From the NCBI RefSeq assembly GCF_002288925.2, contig NW_022098076.1, positions 64,255,566 through 64,319,565 on the forward strand: DNA of 64,000 nt. The letters are read 5' to 3'. The notes below the pieces were generated by a model. That model was not told the origin of the DNA. It saw only the letters and a list, made by a program, of their open reading frames with translations, and did not search any database. The position numbers and the translations under genes were made by a program. The stretch's first letter is position 1; each line of letters opens with the position of its first letter. Positions 9,961-22,062 of the stretch are shown piece after piece. The stretch comes from Delphinapterus leucas (taxonomy: Eukaryota > Chordata > Mammalia > Artiodactyla > Monodontidae).

Positions 9961-10858
9961 CAACTTAATAGACAGCCCCCGAAGGACAGTGGTTTATCCC
10001 AGCAAAGGGTTCTCTTTCTGGGTGGGAGGTGCGGGCTCTGACCCATACAACCAGCTGCCCACTGTTCCTTTTGGCTTTGGCATTTTCTGCAGATCCCCTG
10101 CACTGTGCTAACTGATGAACAAAGAGAGTGTGGAGGATGCCACAGGAGGCGTGGGGTCTGGCCTGGAAGTGGCAGACATCGCTTTTGTGTCAGCACTCTA
10201 CTGGTGAGACCGGCCATGTGCACCGTCTAGATGCAGTGGCCTGGGAAAGTAGTCCCCTTGGACATAGGAGAGCGACTAGCTGGGCTCTGCCACATAGTGC
10301 AATCATTTTGTCTCCCTTACTCTACTGTGGACTATTCAAGAACAAAGAATGAGTCTTATTTATTTTCCTATCCCAATTTTTAGCACAGTACCGTATATAT
10401 AGTATATATACCAGAGATGCTCATTAAATTATATCAAAATTCACATCGTTTTCTTTCATAAAAATGAAAATGACCTTGTATTCAACACAATGTTTTGTAA
10501 GTTTGAAATCTTTATATGTGGTGTAGTTTTAAAAAGAAAGTCTAAATGCAACTTTTCTCTTGATTATCTTCCGATACCTCATCACATCCACATGTGCTGT
10601 AGGCAGTAGTTTAGTGGTCCATTATATCTGCCACACTGATTGTCTTTAATAACAGCTTCAAATTCTGACACTTTGTAGAGTTTTGAGACTGAGTACTTGC
10701 CAGTTCTGGATTGTCAGTGAAGGAACATCATATGTTTTTGTTTCATGAAGATTTGTGCCATGCTGTCCCATATATTTGAACAATGTTTGATTTTCAGCAT
10801 TTTATTCATTAATTTCATGTGGATTTTAAAAATGATTGTGGACTATCTCAATTTGGGT
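9961..10858. other. intronic sequence, L2 tail near 10330-10440
   Basis: 'gtcttatttattttcctatcccaatttttagcacagtacc' with 'agatgctcattaaat' resembles the last bases of an L2. The rest, including opposing frames at 9957-10223 and 10128-10352, carries no recognisable gene. Confidence 0.4.
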
Positions 10859-10873
10859 GGATCCGTTATTTTT

Positions 10874-11092
10874 TTATTTTTATTTATTTATTTATTTTTT
10901 GCAGTACGCGGGCATCTCACTGTTATGGTCTCTCCCGTTGCGGAGCACAGGCTCTGGACGTTCAGGCTCAGCGGCCATGGCTCACGGGCCCAGCCGCTCT
11001 GCGGCATGTGGGATCCTCACGGACCGGGGCACGGACCCATGTCCCCTGCATCGGCAGGCGGACTGTCAACCACTGCGCCACCAGGGAAGCCC
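10874..11092 (-). mobile_element. CHR-family SINE, short form (copy 2)
   Basis: Antisense copy with a diversified tail (TATTTATTTATTTATT) instead of pure poly(T). Near-identical 15-base duplications, ggatcc(g/a)ttattttt, flank it at 10859-10873 and 11093-11107; the one mismatch shows some age. Confidence 0.96.
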
Positions 11093-11107
11093 GGATCCAT
11101 TATTTTT

Positions 11108-11929
11108 GAAAGGCACTGTACCTGCATCTTGGGGCTGCCGAATGAGGTCTGCCTCCCATCTCGGGGCCCCACTGTTCTTTTGATTGCCGGACTCTCGCTC
11201 TTTGGGTTGCAATGAGATGGAATTGTGGGATACCAAGAGGACAGGATGTTTAAAAAGGTTTCACTCTAAAGTTAGTCTCTATCAGATGCAGGGCCAAGTA
11301 TCGTCCAGGTAAATACGCCCCGTCCTGCGCGTGTCCTCTGCCTCGGGTGAGGCTCTTAAACTCATCAGGTGGTCCTGGGCCCTGGAGGAGGAGCTGGTGG
11401 GGCATCACTTGGTGATGGAGGCAGATAACAGAAGAGATGTCTGCAACTCTTTGGCTAAACCACTCTCAGCAAGACCAGAGAACCACACTGGCAGGGGAAA
11501 TGATCAGACCCATTCTATTGCTTCATTTGAGGCAGAAGTTAAGGGTATGTGGGGAGCTCTGATAGTAGACTTCTGAAACCTTTTTAGGGAGATTTAGAGC
11601 AAGTCTCGCTACTGTTCTTTTTATTTATAGACACGAACCCTAGAAAGAGTAACCTCTAAGCAAAGATGGGCTTCTGACAAGGGATGTCTAGACATAATTT
11701 GTACTCTTCCCTATTTATAGATAGATGGCCTATTTTGGGGAAGGGATGTGGAGAGAGTGGGGTACCTGACTTAAGAATGATGGGTAATGACTGCAACCTC
11801 TTACTTGAAAAAGTATGTCACGTATTCAGCGAGGCCTTAGTCAGAGCCCCCAGTAGTGGATGCTTTGCTACAGTTGCTTTTAACAATCCAAATGTCACTT
11901 AAGAGAAGATTTTACGGAGTGACATTGGG
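11108..11929. other. intronic sequence, nothing recognised
   Basis: Frames at 11331-11576 and 11684-11902 are open for 72-81 codons but show no family signature. No repeat recognised. Confidence 0.45.
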
Positions 11930-12590
11930 TCAAGCATTGTGTTTTGTGCTGGAGATATAGCATAAAATAAGGCATAGTCCCTGCTCCATCAGTTTTACAG
12001 ACTAAAAGGGCAGAGAAAAGAATGTAAATAAGCAACACAGTGTGGTAGAGGGGCCCTGGGGTGGTGGACAGAGGGAGTGGTTGACTTTGACTTTGGAGCA
12101 GGGAGAGATGGGGAAGACATGCCGGTTTCACTGGGAGTTATATCTGGGCAGGGAATGGACATCTGCAGGGCAGTAAGGGTGGGGAGGGTACTGGAGAGAC
12201 AGGATGGGAGAGAGAAGCAATCTGCCTCTGACTGAAGGTGTACCAGGTTTCCGGGGGGTGTGGGAAGAGAATGGCATTGTGGAAAGCTTCCTCAGGCTGA
12301 CTGTGGGAGGGAAGGGGAGGAAGGAGGCTGTAACGGGGAGGCCGGGTCCAGGCCAGGAGGCCTTCGCTATGACTGCCTTAAGAGCATGAGGACCCAGTGA
12401 GGTGCTCCGGGTTGGGTGGTGATAGTGTTTGGTTTTCTTTTCTCTGTCGATTATCCTGGAGGATGGAGACAAAGGGAGCTGGGACTGGAGGTGGAGAACT
12501 GGTCCACGCCCTGGCTGTGGAAGTGGAGGTTAGACATATTGAAGCAGAAGAGGAAATGGGCTTGGAAACTTCAGGGGCCAAGAAATGAGA
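11930..12590 (-). repeat. probable L2 fragment, antisense
   Basis: 'ttttgtgctggagatatagcataaaataaggcatagtccctgctcc' is the antisense L2 3' end pattern; 'ggagaggaggaaggaggctgtaacggggaggcc' further on is compatible with continued, badly decayed L2. Minus-strand frames at 11895-12857 run through it and look like residual composition rather than a gene. Confidence 0.5.
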
Positions 12591-14355
12591 CTTAGGAGCT
12601 GACCCTCTGTGGCAAGGGAAGTATGGGTGGAAATGAGGGAGAGGGAGCCGCCTGAGGCTTCCCTGTTCACCATTAATGGACACTTCAGTGACTCCACCTG
12701 CATTCCAGGCATTGCGGCCTGGGGATCCGGAGACCAGTGGGACACGGTCTGTGCCCTCCAGGAGCCCCGTAGGTGGGGGTAGGAGAGGTGGGAGGCTGAG
12801 CGTGGATGAGAGGCTTGCCAGGGAGTGTTTGAGGGCCCAGCTGAGATCATAAATCATGAGTTCATAAAAGCGCCAGTCTTTTGCATCAGCGTTTTGACAC
12901 TGGATTAGAGCCTTGATTCAAGATTGGGATTGAGGGCAGATGTGGAAAAAATGTGGTGTCCAGAAATAAAAGTGGTCAGACTGAGTTGATGATGGTGTGA
13001 ACTATATTGGTGGCTTCCAGACTTTTGTGGTGGAGTCACAGTGGCTGAAAGCCCTCTGTTTGCCCCTCCAGACCCACGCCTGTGACCTGGGAGGCTAAGC
13101 AGTGTAAACTCTCTTGCTATCTGGTGTCTAGTTGGGGTCAGTCATGGGAGAGGTCCCAGCGCGAGGCAGCTCCCTTCTTGCCAGGTCATTGTGGGTTGGC
13201 GGCTTCCCTTTACCAAAGGACACAGCTCCCATCAGGCAACCCTCCCTGCATGCCTCTCTCCGCTGTATTGCATCCACTCCTTTCCCTGGCCCCTTGGGTA
13301 CCAGGTGATGGCAAGGCCTCAGTACTTAGGAGTGCTCTCCCTTAATGTTTTCCCTTAACCCTGGGCAAACCTTTATAAATAGTTTCTTTATTAAACTTCT
13401 AAGTGCCTAATTTGAGCGAACCATCTGTTTCCTGCCAGGGCATGGACTGATAGATACAGCAGTAATGGTTTTTCCTTTATGACCCAGTACCCACAACACA
13501 TGTATTCAAATGAAATAAGTTTCAGGAGGATGCTTACCCTTATTATAAATGATGCCCTCTTATTTTTTATTCTATTGTTTTTTTAAAAATGTAGTTGGGA
13601 GATACTGAATTGATTTCACTGCCCACTAATGGGTTAGGGACCATAGTTAGAAAACCACTGGGGCTACCTGATGTTTAGGGAGTCCTGGATGGATCATCAA
13701 GTCAGATGACTCTAGAAATCTCCACAGGGTCCCATTGTTTTTCTGGGTTGAGATAAAGTGTGAGGCTGAAGATAAATTCCTAACATCAGGTATGTGTTAA
13801 AAGGGTTTAAATTACAGTCTATGGGCTTTAATGCCAAGTATCTCATACAGATAAGATTTATAAGATCTTGACACTTGTGAATGGCCGGCTCGTGAGCTCA
13901 GAGTCACCTTGGCCCAGAAGTTCAGGTGGCTTGATAAAATCTTGGAGAAATTGAAAGAGTTTCACTTGCCCTCCCGTATTTCTTTCATCATGACATAGTC
14001 ATAGTATTGGTAACTTTAAATATTAGGTTCTGGATTACTTCCTTTTGTAGCAAAGGGTTGAGGAAATGCAAGATGGATAAATAATCCTTGTCTGTATTTA
14101 TAGGCACATTTATAGAGATTCAGTGGGCTTGAGTTTTGACAGCAGTGTTTGATCAGAGACATTTTCCCAGAACCTTAAAAAAACAAAACTGCACTTCAGA
14201 AATCTCTAGTAAAAAAAACAAAACAAAACTTTTTTTTTTGGTTGCTCCTACTAAATTTGCATTTCAGATCTTTCTGCCTTTTCTTTCACTTTTGTCTGTG
14301 GGTGAGCAGGGAGGGCTACGTGGGACTGTGACTATGGACAGTGAAGCCTTCTGTT
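12591..14355. other. intronic sequence, nothing recognised
   Basis: Moderately GC-rich at the start (12600-13300), AT-rich later. The open frames at 12378-12857 (-) and 13082-13345 (+) lack any family resemblance. No repeat can be named with confidence. Confidence 0.4.
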
Positions 14356-14820
14356 GCTGTATTTGTTTCCTAGGACCACAGTGGCAAAGTACCACAAGCT
14401 GGGTGGCCAAACTGGGTGGCTTAAAACAACCAATTTTTTTTCACTGGGTGGCTTAAAACAACCAATTTTTTTTCGCAGCTCTGGAGCCTAGGGGTTCAAA
14501 ATCAATGTGTTGGCAGGCTCATGCCCCCTTGGAAGCCTCCAGAGAGGAGCCTTCCTTGCCCCTTCCAGCTTCTTCTGGGCCCAGACATTCCTCAGCTTGT
14601 GGCAGCATAACTCCAGGCTCTGCCTTCAATCTTTACATGGCCATCTTCCCTCTGGGTCTCTTCTCTTCTTATAAAAACACAAATCACATCAGATTAGGAC
14701 TCACCCTAATGACCTCACTTAAGATATTTACATCTGTAAGACCTTGTTTCTAAATAAGGTCACATTCACAAGGTACCAAGGGACTTCAACATAGCCTTGG
14801 GGGGCGGGGCTGAATTGTTA
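14356..14820 (+). repeat. ancient interspersed repeat with an internal 32-bp duplication
   Basis: 'tttcctaggaccacagtggcaaagtaccacaagctgggtggc', 'cagctctggagcctaggggttc', 'tgttggcaggctcatgcccccttggaagc' and 'aaggtcacattcacaagg' match a common old mammalian repeat that I recognise but cannot name with certainty. Inside it, 14411-14442 is repeated perfectly at 14443-14474. The open frame 14136-14456 overlaps it and is not a gene. Confidence 0.65.
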
Positions 14821-15192
14821 TGTTCAGTTCATAACAATTGCTATTCAGTTTAATGCATTTTTAATGCATTTTCACTGCTTTTACAATAAGACATTGAGAA
14901 AATTCTGTTGATTCCCTGTTGCCTTCCCCATAGTGTTGCTCTCTTTATTCCTCAAGTTTTTGCTCCAAAATGGTCCACAGATAACTTGCTTCCTGTTTTA
15001 TTGAGAAGTAAAGGTCTTTTGGTCTGATATCACTTGCTGCTACCTTCACTGCATTTCAGCATCAATGCCCTTGTTCTTAGCTGCCACTTCAGGTACCTTA
15101 TTGAGACTCATGTTTGTCTTAAATTCCGCCTCATCCCACGCCCTTTGTGTTCTGGTTTCCTTGAGCATTGGTGAAGCCCAGGGGCCTGTATG
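14821..15192. other. intronic sequence
   Basis: 'gcttcctgttttattgagaagtaaaggtc' and the following bases show no clear repeat or gene. A minus-strand open frame begins in this stretch (15046-15297) without family features. Confidence 0.4.
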
Positions 15193-15300
15193 AATTGAAT
15201 TCCTCTTCAGTGTATAATTAGAGAGTTTTTGAGCACCTATTCTGTGCCGTACACAGTCCCTTTCCTTCAGGGCTTCACAATCCAGTTGGAGAGACATGTA
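15193..15300 (-). repeat. L2 3' end fragment, antisense
   Basis: 'tttttgagcacctattctgtgccgtacacagtccctttccttcagggcttcacaatccagttggagaga' follows the reversed end of L2 ('gagcacctactatgtgccaggcac ... ggagctcacagtctagt'). Confidence 0.65.
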
Positions 15301-15443
15301 TACTTACTGAAAAGAAAGCAACAGCCAGGGGGCCACATGAGTTCTCCACGCATTAAGGGAGAGAACTCACAGTTGCCTGGAATGGCCCAATGTGAAAAAT
15401 GGATAAAATCTAGATAAATGAAAGAAGGGAGGGGGAGAGATAA

Positions 15444-15497
15444 AGGAAATAGACACATGGAAGCAGAGAGAGAGGAAATAGATACATTGCAGCAGAG
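15444..15497 (+). repeat. imperfect 29-bp tandem duplication
   Basis: 'aggaaatagacacatggaagcagag' (15444-15468) recurs as 'aggaaatagatacattgcagcagag' (15473-15497), three mismatches in 25 bases. The second copy runs into the left terminal repeat of the hAT remnant. Confidence 0.8.
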
Positions 15498-17995
15498 TTC
15501 TCAGACTTGCTGGTTTCAACGCCCTTATTGACTCTTCTGTTTTACAGGACCTGAAAGAGCTTTTCTATGCAGATTGTACCTATCTATATTTACCATATCA
15601 GAAATTAAATTAACTGAGAAATTAAAAAATATATTTAATTGATTTAGGATAACGATCCCGTAACAAGATTACTTGTTGTCATGAAAATAACTATATTTTT
15701 CAAAGGAAAAGAAAAAATTTATTGAGAAGAGTGGCACCGTGTAACATTTTTGCCAATCTCTTTGATGCTTGCTTATTAGATAGCTGGATTCTCAAATGTG
15801 CCTGCTTGCTTGTTCAGTCTGTTGCAATATGTTGTTTTGGTTGAAATATATGAAGAAAATCCTGCCTCACGTAGATAAGTAGCTGGAAGAAGGAGGAGCA
15901 TTTTAAAAGCTTTTCCAGGTGCTTATAGATAAGCTTTCTCTATGCTACATGTAGATCCGACAGTGATGGTTTGTTTCCATTTTTCTTCCTTTCTCATACA
16001 TTTATCATATCACAGTTTCTATGGGTCAGGAACCTTGGTACCACTTAGCCGAGTCCTCTTCTTCGAGTCTCACCAGCTACGATAGAGATGAAAGCTAGGC
16101 TGCATTCTCAGGAGGCTTGACTGGAAAGAATCGGATTCTGAGCTCACTCAGGTGGTTGGCAGAATTCATTCCTTGCAGCTGTAGGACTGAAAGCCCTAGC
16201 TTTTACTGGCTATGAGCTGGAGGCCACTCTCAGCTCCTAGAGGTCACTTTCCTTTCCTAGAGGTCACTTGCAGTTCCATATCATGTGGAACGTCCCATCC
16301 TGGCTGATTACTTCATCAAGCCAGCAAGGAGGATCTCTAAAGCATGATGGCTAGCAAGACGGAATCTTACACAACATAACATAATCATGGGGATGACACC
16401 TCAATAGGGTTTTAAAGATTAGTTGTAATGTGGAATCTGAAATCATGCCAAGAAAATTTTTGTACTCTGTTATAATTCATTCATTTGTGTTGTACTTTGA
16501 ATAGATCTTCTATCCATGTGTGACGTTCAAACATCATACATTGGTCGTTTGGAAAACATTGGTTCACTGAATTATGCCAGTCTCCCAAATGTTGGCACCT
16601 TTAGTTATACAATTTCAAAACCACATACATTGACATTACCATCAATTTCATCAGAAAAGTGTAAGTATTGGGAAACTATCAAGCTCACAGTGGTTGTTAC
16701 AGTTTTCTAAAATGTTAATTTTTCCTTTATTATTGGCAACAAATACAGTCATTTGTTTTCCACGAAGTGCTCAGGTTCACATCATTTATTCTTGATGTGA
16801 AAAATGCCAAAAGGTGAAGTATGAATGATCATAGTTTGTCTGTCGGTCATTCTCTGAAATGAAAATGGTGCTCCATGAAAAAAAACAGTTAGTTCAACTC
16901 AACTCGATCAATCATGAGTGCTTTTGCTGAGGTAACATTGCATGTCATTATGCAGGAGTGCTTTATGTGGACTTTCTAATCTTCACATCTAGTGTCAAAA
17001 AGATGTGAATCAAGGGTCAAAAATTAATAACATTTTTATTGCTTCGTCAAGGGCATTCTTAAGTTAAATTGACCGTTTTTTTTTAAATGCAAATGAGTGA
17101 GTGGCACTGAAGAATACAGGGATTTCTAGTACTGTTACTGCCTTGATTCAAGCTAAGGCACCTGCCATTTACCCACCACTGCCTTTGCACCGGGAGTGCA
17201 AGTGTCAACATACTTGTTCCAAGGATAAACTGTGGGATTCCAAAAAGTTATTCAACATGTTGACTGTTTCAGTGCTAGTGTTTATTGTCAGGCATTCACA
17301 TACCAAAAAATTCTTCAGTTAGTATCAGCACCAAGTAGTCATCTCATACAAAAGAAACAGCAAGTTCAGTTACACCTGTAGATCAATCCATGTGTAAGAC
17401 AAAAGTACAATTCTATAGATGGGATATTAACTCAGTCTTCACATTTGTAGCCAGATGTTTCATTTGAGGAGTTCCAGTGTCATTGGAAACTGACACTGTC
17501 ATACCTTATTTTATTTTATTTTTTTTTTAACTGACTTATCCAGTAGGCATTCAGCAATCTCAGTTGTATAAGGCTTTCTTAGTTAACTAATGTAATACAA
17601 TAGCTTACCCTGTAAAGTGCTTCAGTAGCTTTTTTCATTTCTAGTTTGAAAAGCTGTTAAAATGTTTGGCTTTTAAAATGTTCATTATGCCTGCATTTAA
17701 AAATATTCACTTCCTTTTTCTTTAAATTCTAGGTGCTTAATTTCAAAATGATACTACAACTATTTGAAAATGTTCTGTTGCATTAGACACAATAATGTAA
17801 ATTACCAGTATCTTTGAGGTCGAAGAAATGATAACTTTCATGTTTTTGTCTATTCACAGTTTTGCACCTTTTTTTTTCTTTTGGTAGAGTTTTCCCTTCT
17901 ATGAATCAGAGACCTCTGGTGTGTCAGTTTCATCTTTTAAAAATATCTTTAAGTTTAGATAGTACAGCTGTGGTGGGTTGAAGAAGGAGGTTTTC
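15493..17995 (-). pseudogene. decayed hAT DNA transposon with transposase remnant (ZBED5/Charlie-like clade)
   Basis: A roughly 2.5-kb remnant whose transposase reads on the - strand. Blocks appear in N-to-C order: 'EALYRVSYCITL' (about 17600-17640); 'MSVSNDTGTPQMKHLATNVK' running into 'LHMD*STGV' (about 17370-17515), where family members have a D-E-S-T-D block; 'MAGALA*IKAV' (about 17140-17170), matching the family's 'GKxAGALAxIK'; and 'SPHKALLHNDMQCYLSK' (about 16915-16970), matching 'HxxLLLHxxVRWLS'. Stops and frameshifts break every block, so it is long dead. The left edge 'cagagttctcagactt' at 15493 looks like the CAG-type terminal repeat of hAT elements. The other end is not seen; antisense L1 begins close to 18005. 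Plus-strand frames at 16516-16710 and 17101-17322 are shadows of it. Confidence 0.82.
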
Positions 17996-18004
17996 TAATC
18001 CCCC

Positions 18005-18892
18005 TTTTTTATATGTTGAATTTTTTATTGTTGTAAAATATACCTAACATAAAATTTATCTTTTTAACTGTTCTTACATATACAGTTGTGTGGCATTAAG
18101 TACATTCACATTGCTGTGCATCCATCACCACCATCCACCTCCAGAACCTTTTCATCTTCCCAAACTGAAACTTCATACCTAGTAAACATTAACTCCCCAT
18201 TTCTCCCTTTCCCCCAGTCCCTGGTAATCACCATTCTACCTTCTGTCTCTTCGAATTTTACTGTTCTAGGTACCTCATGTAAGTGAAATCATACAACATT
18301 TGTCCTTTGAGGCTGGCTTATTTCATTTAGCATAATGTCTTCAAGGTTCATGTATGTTGCAGCCTATATCAGAATTTCCTTCCTTTTTAGGTTTTAATAA
18401 TAGTCCATTGTATGTATATACCATACACCACATTTTTTTGTGTGCTTCTTGATTTTTTTAAAAAAATTACTGAACTATAGGTGATGTACAATATTGTGTT
18501 AGTTTCAGATGTAGAGCTTTAGATTCTTTTCCACTATAGGTATATACCACGTTTTATCCATTGTTTATCTATTCATCCATTGATGGACACTTGGGTTGCT
18601 TCTACCTTTTGGCTATTTTGAATATGCTCTATGAACATAGGTGTACAAATATCTGAGTACTTGCTTTCAGTTCTTTTGAGTGTATATCCAGAAATGCAAT
18701 TGCTGGATTATGGTAGTTTTATGTTTAATTTCTTGAGGAACCACCATAATTTTTTCCATAGTGGCTACATCATTTGATATTCCCACAAGCAGTGCACAAG
18801 GGTTCCAATTTCTCCACATCCCTGCCAACATTTGTTATTTTCTGTGTGTGTTTAAAATATTATAGCCACCTTAATGGGTTTGAAGTATCTAA
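18005..18892 (-). mobile_element. L1 LINE 3' portion, antisense
   Basis: 'ttattgttgtaaaatatacctaacataaaatttatc', 'gtggcattaagtacattcacattgctgtgc', 'gtctcttcgaattttactgttctaggtacctc', 'tgatggacacttgggttgcttctac', 'agaaatgcaattgctggatt' and 'ggttccaatttctccacatccc' are, in order, the reverse complement of an old L1 (L1M type): 3' UTR first, then the end of ORF2. About 50 bases near 18450-18530 look like an insertion. No intact ORF remains. Confidence 0.88.
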
Positions 18893-20180
18893 TCTCCTCT
18901 TTTAAATCAGAGATCCATCTTTAAATATAAAAAAGTTATACTTTTTAAAAATTTTAGAAATATTAAATTCTAAGTTATAGTTTGATATATTTGAACATTT
19001 AGAAATATCCTTGAAAAGATTTAAAATATTACTGAAAATTTGTGAAAGCACAAATAAAATATGTAAATACCTTTCTGGCTTTGGCCTTGTGGAACTCCTG
19101 AGAAGGTCTTGATACCTCCAGGGGTGCGTAGTCCTCACTTGAGAACTGTTCACTGGAGTATAGTGTTGGGAAGCATCTTCACAGTGAGTTTAGTCACTGT
19201 TTCCTTAGGTGGGTAAAGGCTATTTCCCTTGGTCCACAAATCTATTTACTATATTTCAAAAAAAATTTTCCCCATAGCCTGTACCCAAGATTTTATTTTA
19301 TTTTATTTTAAAGAAATAACTAATAAAAAAATACAAAAGAAATAAACAGATCAGTTGACATGGAACTAAGGTTGGGAAGGAAGACTGTTTTGTCATTGAC
19401 TGGGAACCTATTTAGGGTCTGACAACAGAAGGTAGGAATAGATTATGGCCCTTTTCTGGTAACAGAGATATTTTAAGTCTGCATTTGGGGCATTCTACTA
19501 TTAGTATGCTTAGAATAGGAAAATAGCAAACAGCCTCCCTGGATTAGATGACTACAAGAAATGATTGAAATTTGATTAACAAAAAAAAAAGACAACAAAA
19601 GTTAGGGACATTGTTTTGTATTTTATAACCCAAAGGAACATATCACTATTTAAAATAACATTCCAAAGATATCAGTATTTAAATGGGAGTATTTTTTTTC
19701 ATCAGCCATCCACTGTACATTGGGAGTGGTGGTGCTGAACTGGAGCTTCCACCTGAGGTTGGGCAGCCTCACCTTTTTTGCTTTCACTGCACAGTTTACA
19801 TGTTTAGACTCTCTTTAAAGGACCTTATTTAAATATCACTGATTGGCTGCATGTGTACAGTTCATATCTTTTATTTTTTTTTAAAAACGAAAGGTGGTGA
19901 TCATTCATCTTTACTTTATAGTAGGACAATCTCTTTGCTACGATTTAGATGCTGTTTAAAAATCACCATGCCTTTCTGTAAACTCTGCTTCATGGATAGT
20001 AGATTTGTTATAAATGTGTAAATAATATTGTGGATAAATATTAACATACAGGTTGAAAGGACAAGATGTGTAATAGAGCAGTGATGATCAGATGATAGAC
20101 ACCCATGTGATTATTAATTGGAGAATGTGGACTGTGGACTGTGGACCTTGGTACAGAGTGAACATCCTGCAGATGTAGCG
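18893..20180. other. intronic sequence, nothing recognised
   Basis: AT-rich with poly(A)/(T) runs and a short TTTTA-repeat at about 19292-19311. The minus-strand frame 18902-19153 is Ile/Asn/Lys-rich and looks like chance in AT-rich DNA. Confidence 0.45.
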
Positions 20181-21925
20181 AACAGTCTTGGCTGGTGTGC
20201 CTGACATTCTTGGTTATGGTTATGTTGCTCAGGTGGACAGTTGCATAATAAGGTATTTAGTACATGTCTTTGCAGCTAAAAATGGAGAGACATTTTCGTT
20301 TGTTCCCTTCGGCTTTCACACCATGAGGAATACAGTTTTGAGTATTACTTTAGATTATTCCATGCAGTGATGATGAAAATGAATTGGGAAGGGGAGCCGG
20401 TGAGAACACTAAGAAAAGTACATGTCTGGGCAAAAAGCGACAAGATGACAGTTAATGTGGGAGTGCTTCTGTGTACCTTGGGCCACTTGCTGCTGCAACC
20501 TCGAAGATCAAGAGATTAAGCACCATTACAATAGTGTAAAAAAAAAAAACCTTTTTCCTGCATGTTTGCCATGATTTTCTGTCTTTGGCCTGCAGTATTG
20601 AGTTGAGATTTTAAAGTGAGTGGTAAAGTTTATAATGGGGCTACACGGGGACTCAGAGTAGCGGTTCGGGTGATCGTAGGGCTGGGGGCTTGTCTGGTGC
20701 TCAGTGCCGAGGAAGTCAAAATATTGGGCCTCTTTTGAGAAGACAAAGTCGGGAAGGGGATGAGATCTTAGAGATGAAGACTATAGTATGTACAGTGAAG
20801 CAGTGAGCTCAGATCCCTGTGTGAGAGAGAACTTTGTGTACTCTGAGCGAGGCAAACCTTTTCCCCAAAGAGTGTCTGGTACACTTGATGAATTCATTAC
20901 TCCCAAGAGGTGGTGTAGGTGGGAAGTAGAAACAATTTGGCTGTGTTTAGGAGGCAGGGCCAGACCATACCTTACCATTAGGGTTGATGTTGGAAAGACA
21001 AGTACACTGCTTTGTGCCTCTTTTTACGATGAGCCTGGCAAAGAACAGTGGGTAGAATGAAGTCTGACAGCTTCTTTGTCATCCTCATCAGGATTATCTC
21101 CATCTGGCTGGAACAGGGGGTTCAGTTTCCGAGGACAGGTAGTTGAGAACATTGTGGCTTTAGAACCTTGAGAATGTTGAGAGTCTTGATTGCCTGGATA
21201 GGAGTTTTACTCAAAGGCAAGGGAAAGCAGTGATCATGACATGGTAAAGGCAGTCTTTTTAGGTGGATTGACCAGGGCCCAGTGTACAGGGTGGATTGGA
21301 GGGGAAACACTGAAGATCAAACAGTTAGCTGTTGTAACTGAGACACTTAAATCCTGTTGGTATGAGCTCTGATTTCTGTATGCTTTGTTTCTACTACTTC
21401 AGGCAATATTTTGGAGTAGAACATCTACTCACTTAGACTGGCTGGCCAAGAAAGTCAAACATCTTCATTGTGGACTTTTGGGAGAAGCACTGCATTTGGT
21501 GTCTGGGGCCTTGGGGTGTAGCCCAGCACTTCTGTTAATGTGAATTACCTCTGAAACCATGGGCAAGGCCTTTGAATCTCAAGACCTTGGACATAGAGTA
21601 GCTTATTTCTAAGGCTCTCCCTAGCTATTGTTTTTTTTTTTTTTCTTTTTAGTGTCTCATTTATGACTTGCAAATATACATTTCTAAGTACTCACTTCTA
21701 CAAGTTGCCAGGGAGTGTCTTTTAGGGGCCTCTGTTGATGATGTATGATGAATAAATGACTCATGTACAATTAACAGCGTATATTTCCATACAAACAGTT
21801 TCAGAGCCCTAACTCTCTCTTAATAGTTTTCACTTCCTTAAATAAAGTTAAGCCCTTGAAATTCTGTTTGCATCTTTAATTTATTTGAAAAATGAATTTT
21901 TCTGAGAGATACATAACTCATCTCC
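20181..21925. other. intronic sequence, nothing firm
   Basis: Several frames of 60-90 codons (20188-20370, 20788-21060, 21122-21310 on the - strand) without recognisable families. The stretch 20600-21330 has the purine-rich composition of an antisense LINE but cannot be aligned by eye. Confidence 0.4.
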
Positions 21926-22062
21926 CTAATTAGATTGTAACCTCCTTGAAAGCAAAATGCTTTGTTTTCTGTTTGCTTGTTTGTTTTAATCCATCATAAT
22001 GCCTTAAATAGCACTATGCATACAGAAAGCACTTAATAAAGCATATGAGTGAATGAGTAGCT
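21926..22062 (+). repeat. L2 3' end fragment
   Basis: 'ttagattgtaacctccttgaaagcaaaatgctttg' followed by 'aatgccttaaatagcactatgcatacagaaagcacttaataaagc' is the terminal segment of L2 in sense orientation. Confidence 0.75.

Noticed and set aside
12378..12857. 159-codon minus-strand frame, Pro/Ser-rich
   Set aside because: Pyrimidine-rich composition, overlapping several competing frames and probable L2 debris; no start context, domain or splice signals.
16516..17322. Plus-strand frames of 64 and 73 codons
   Set aside because: They are antisense to the decayed hAT transposase, which reads on the minus strand.
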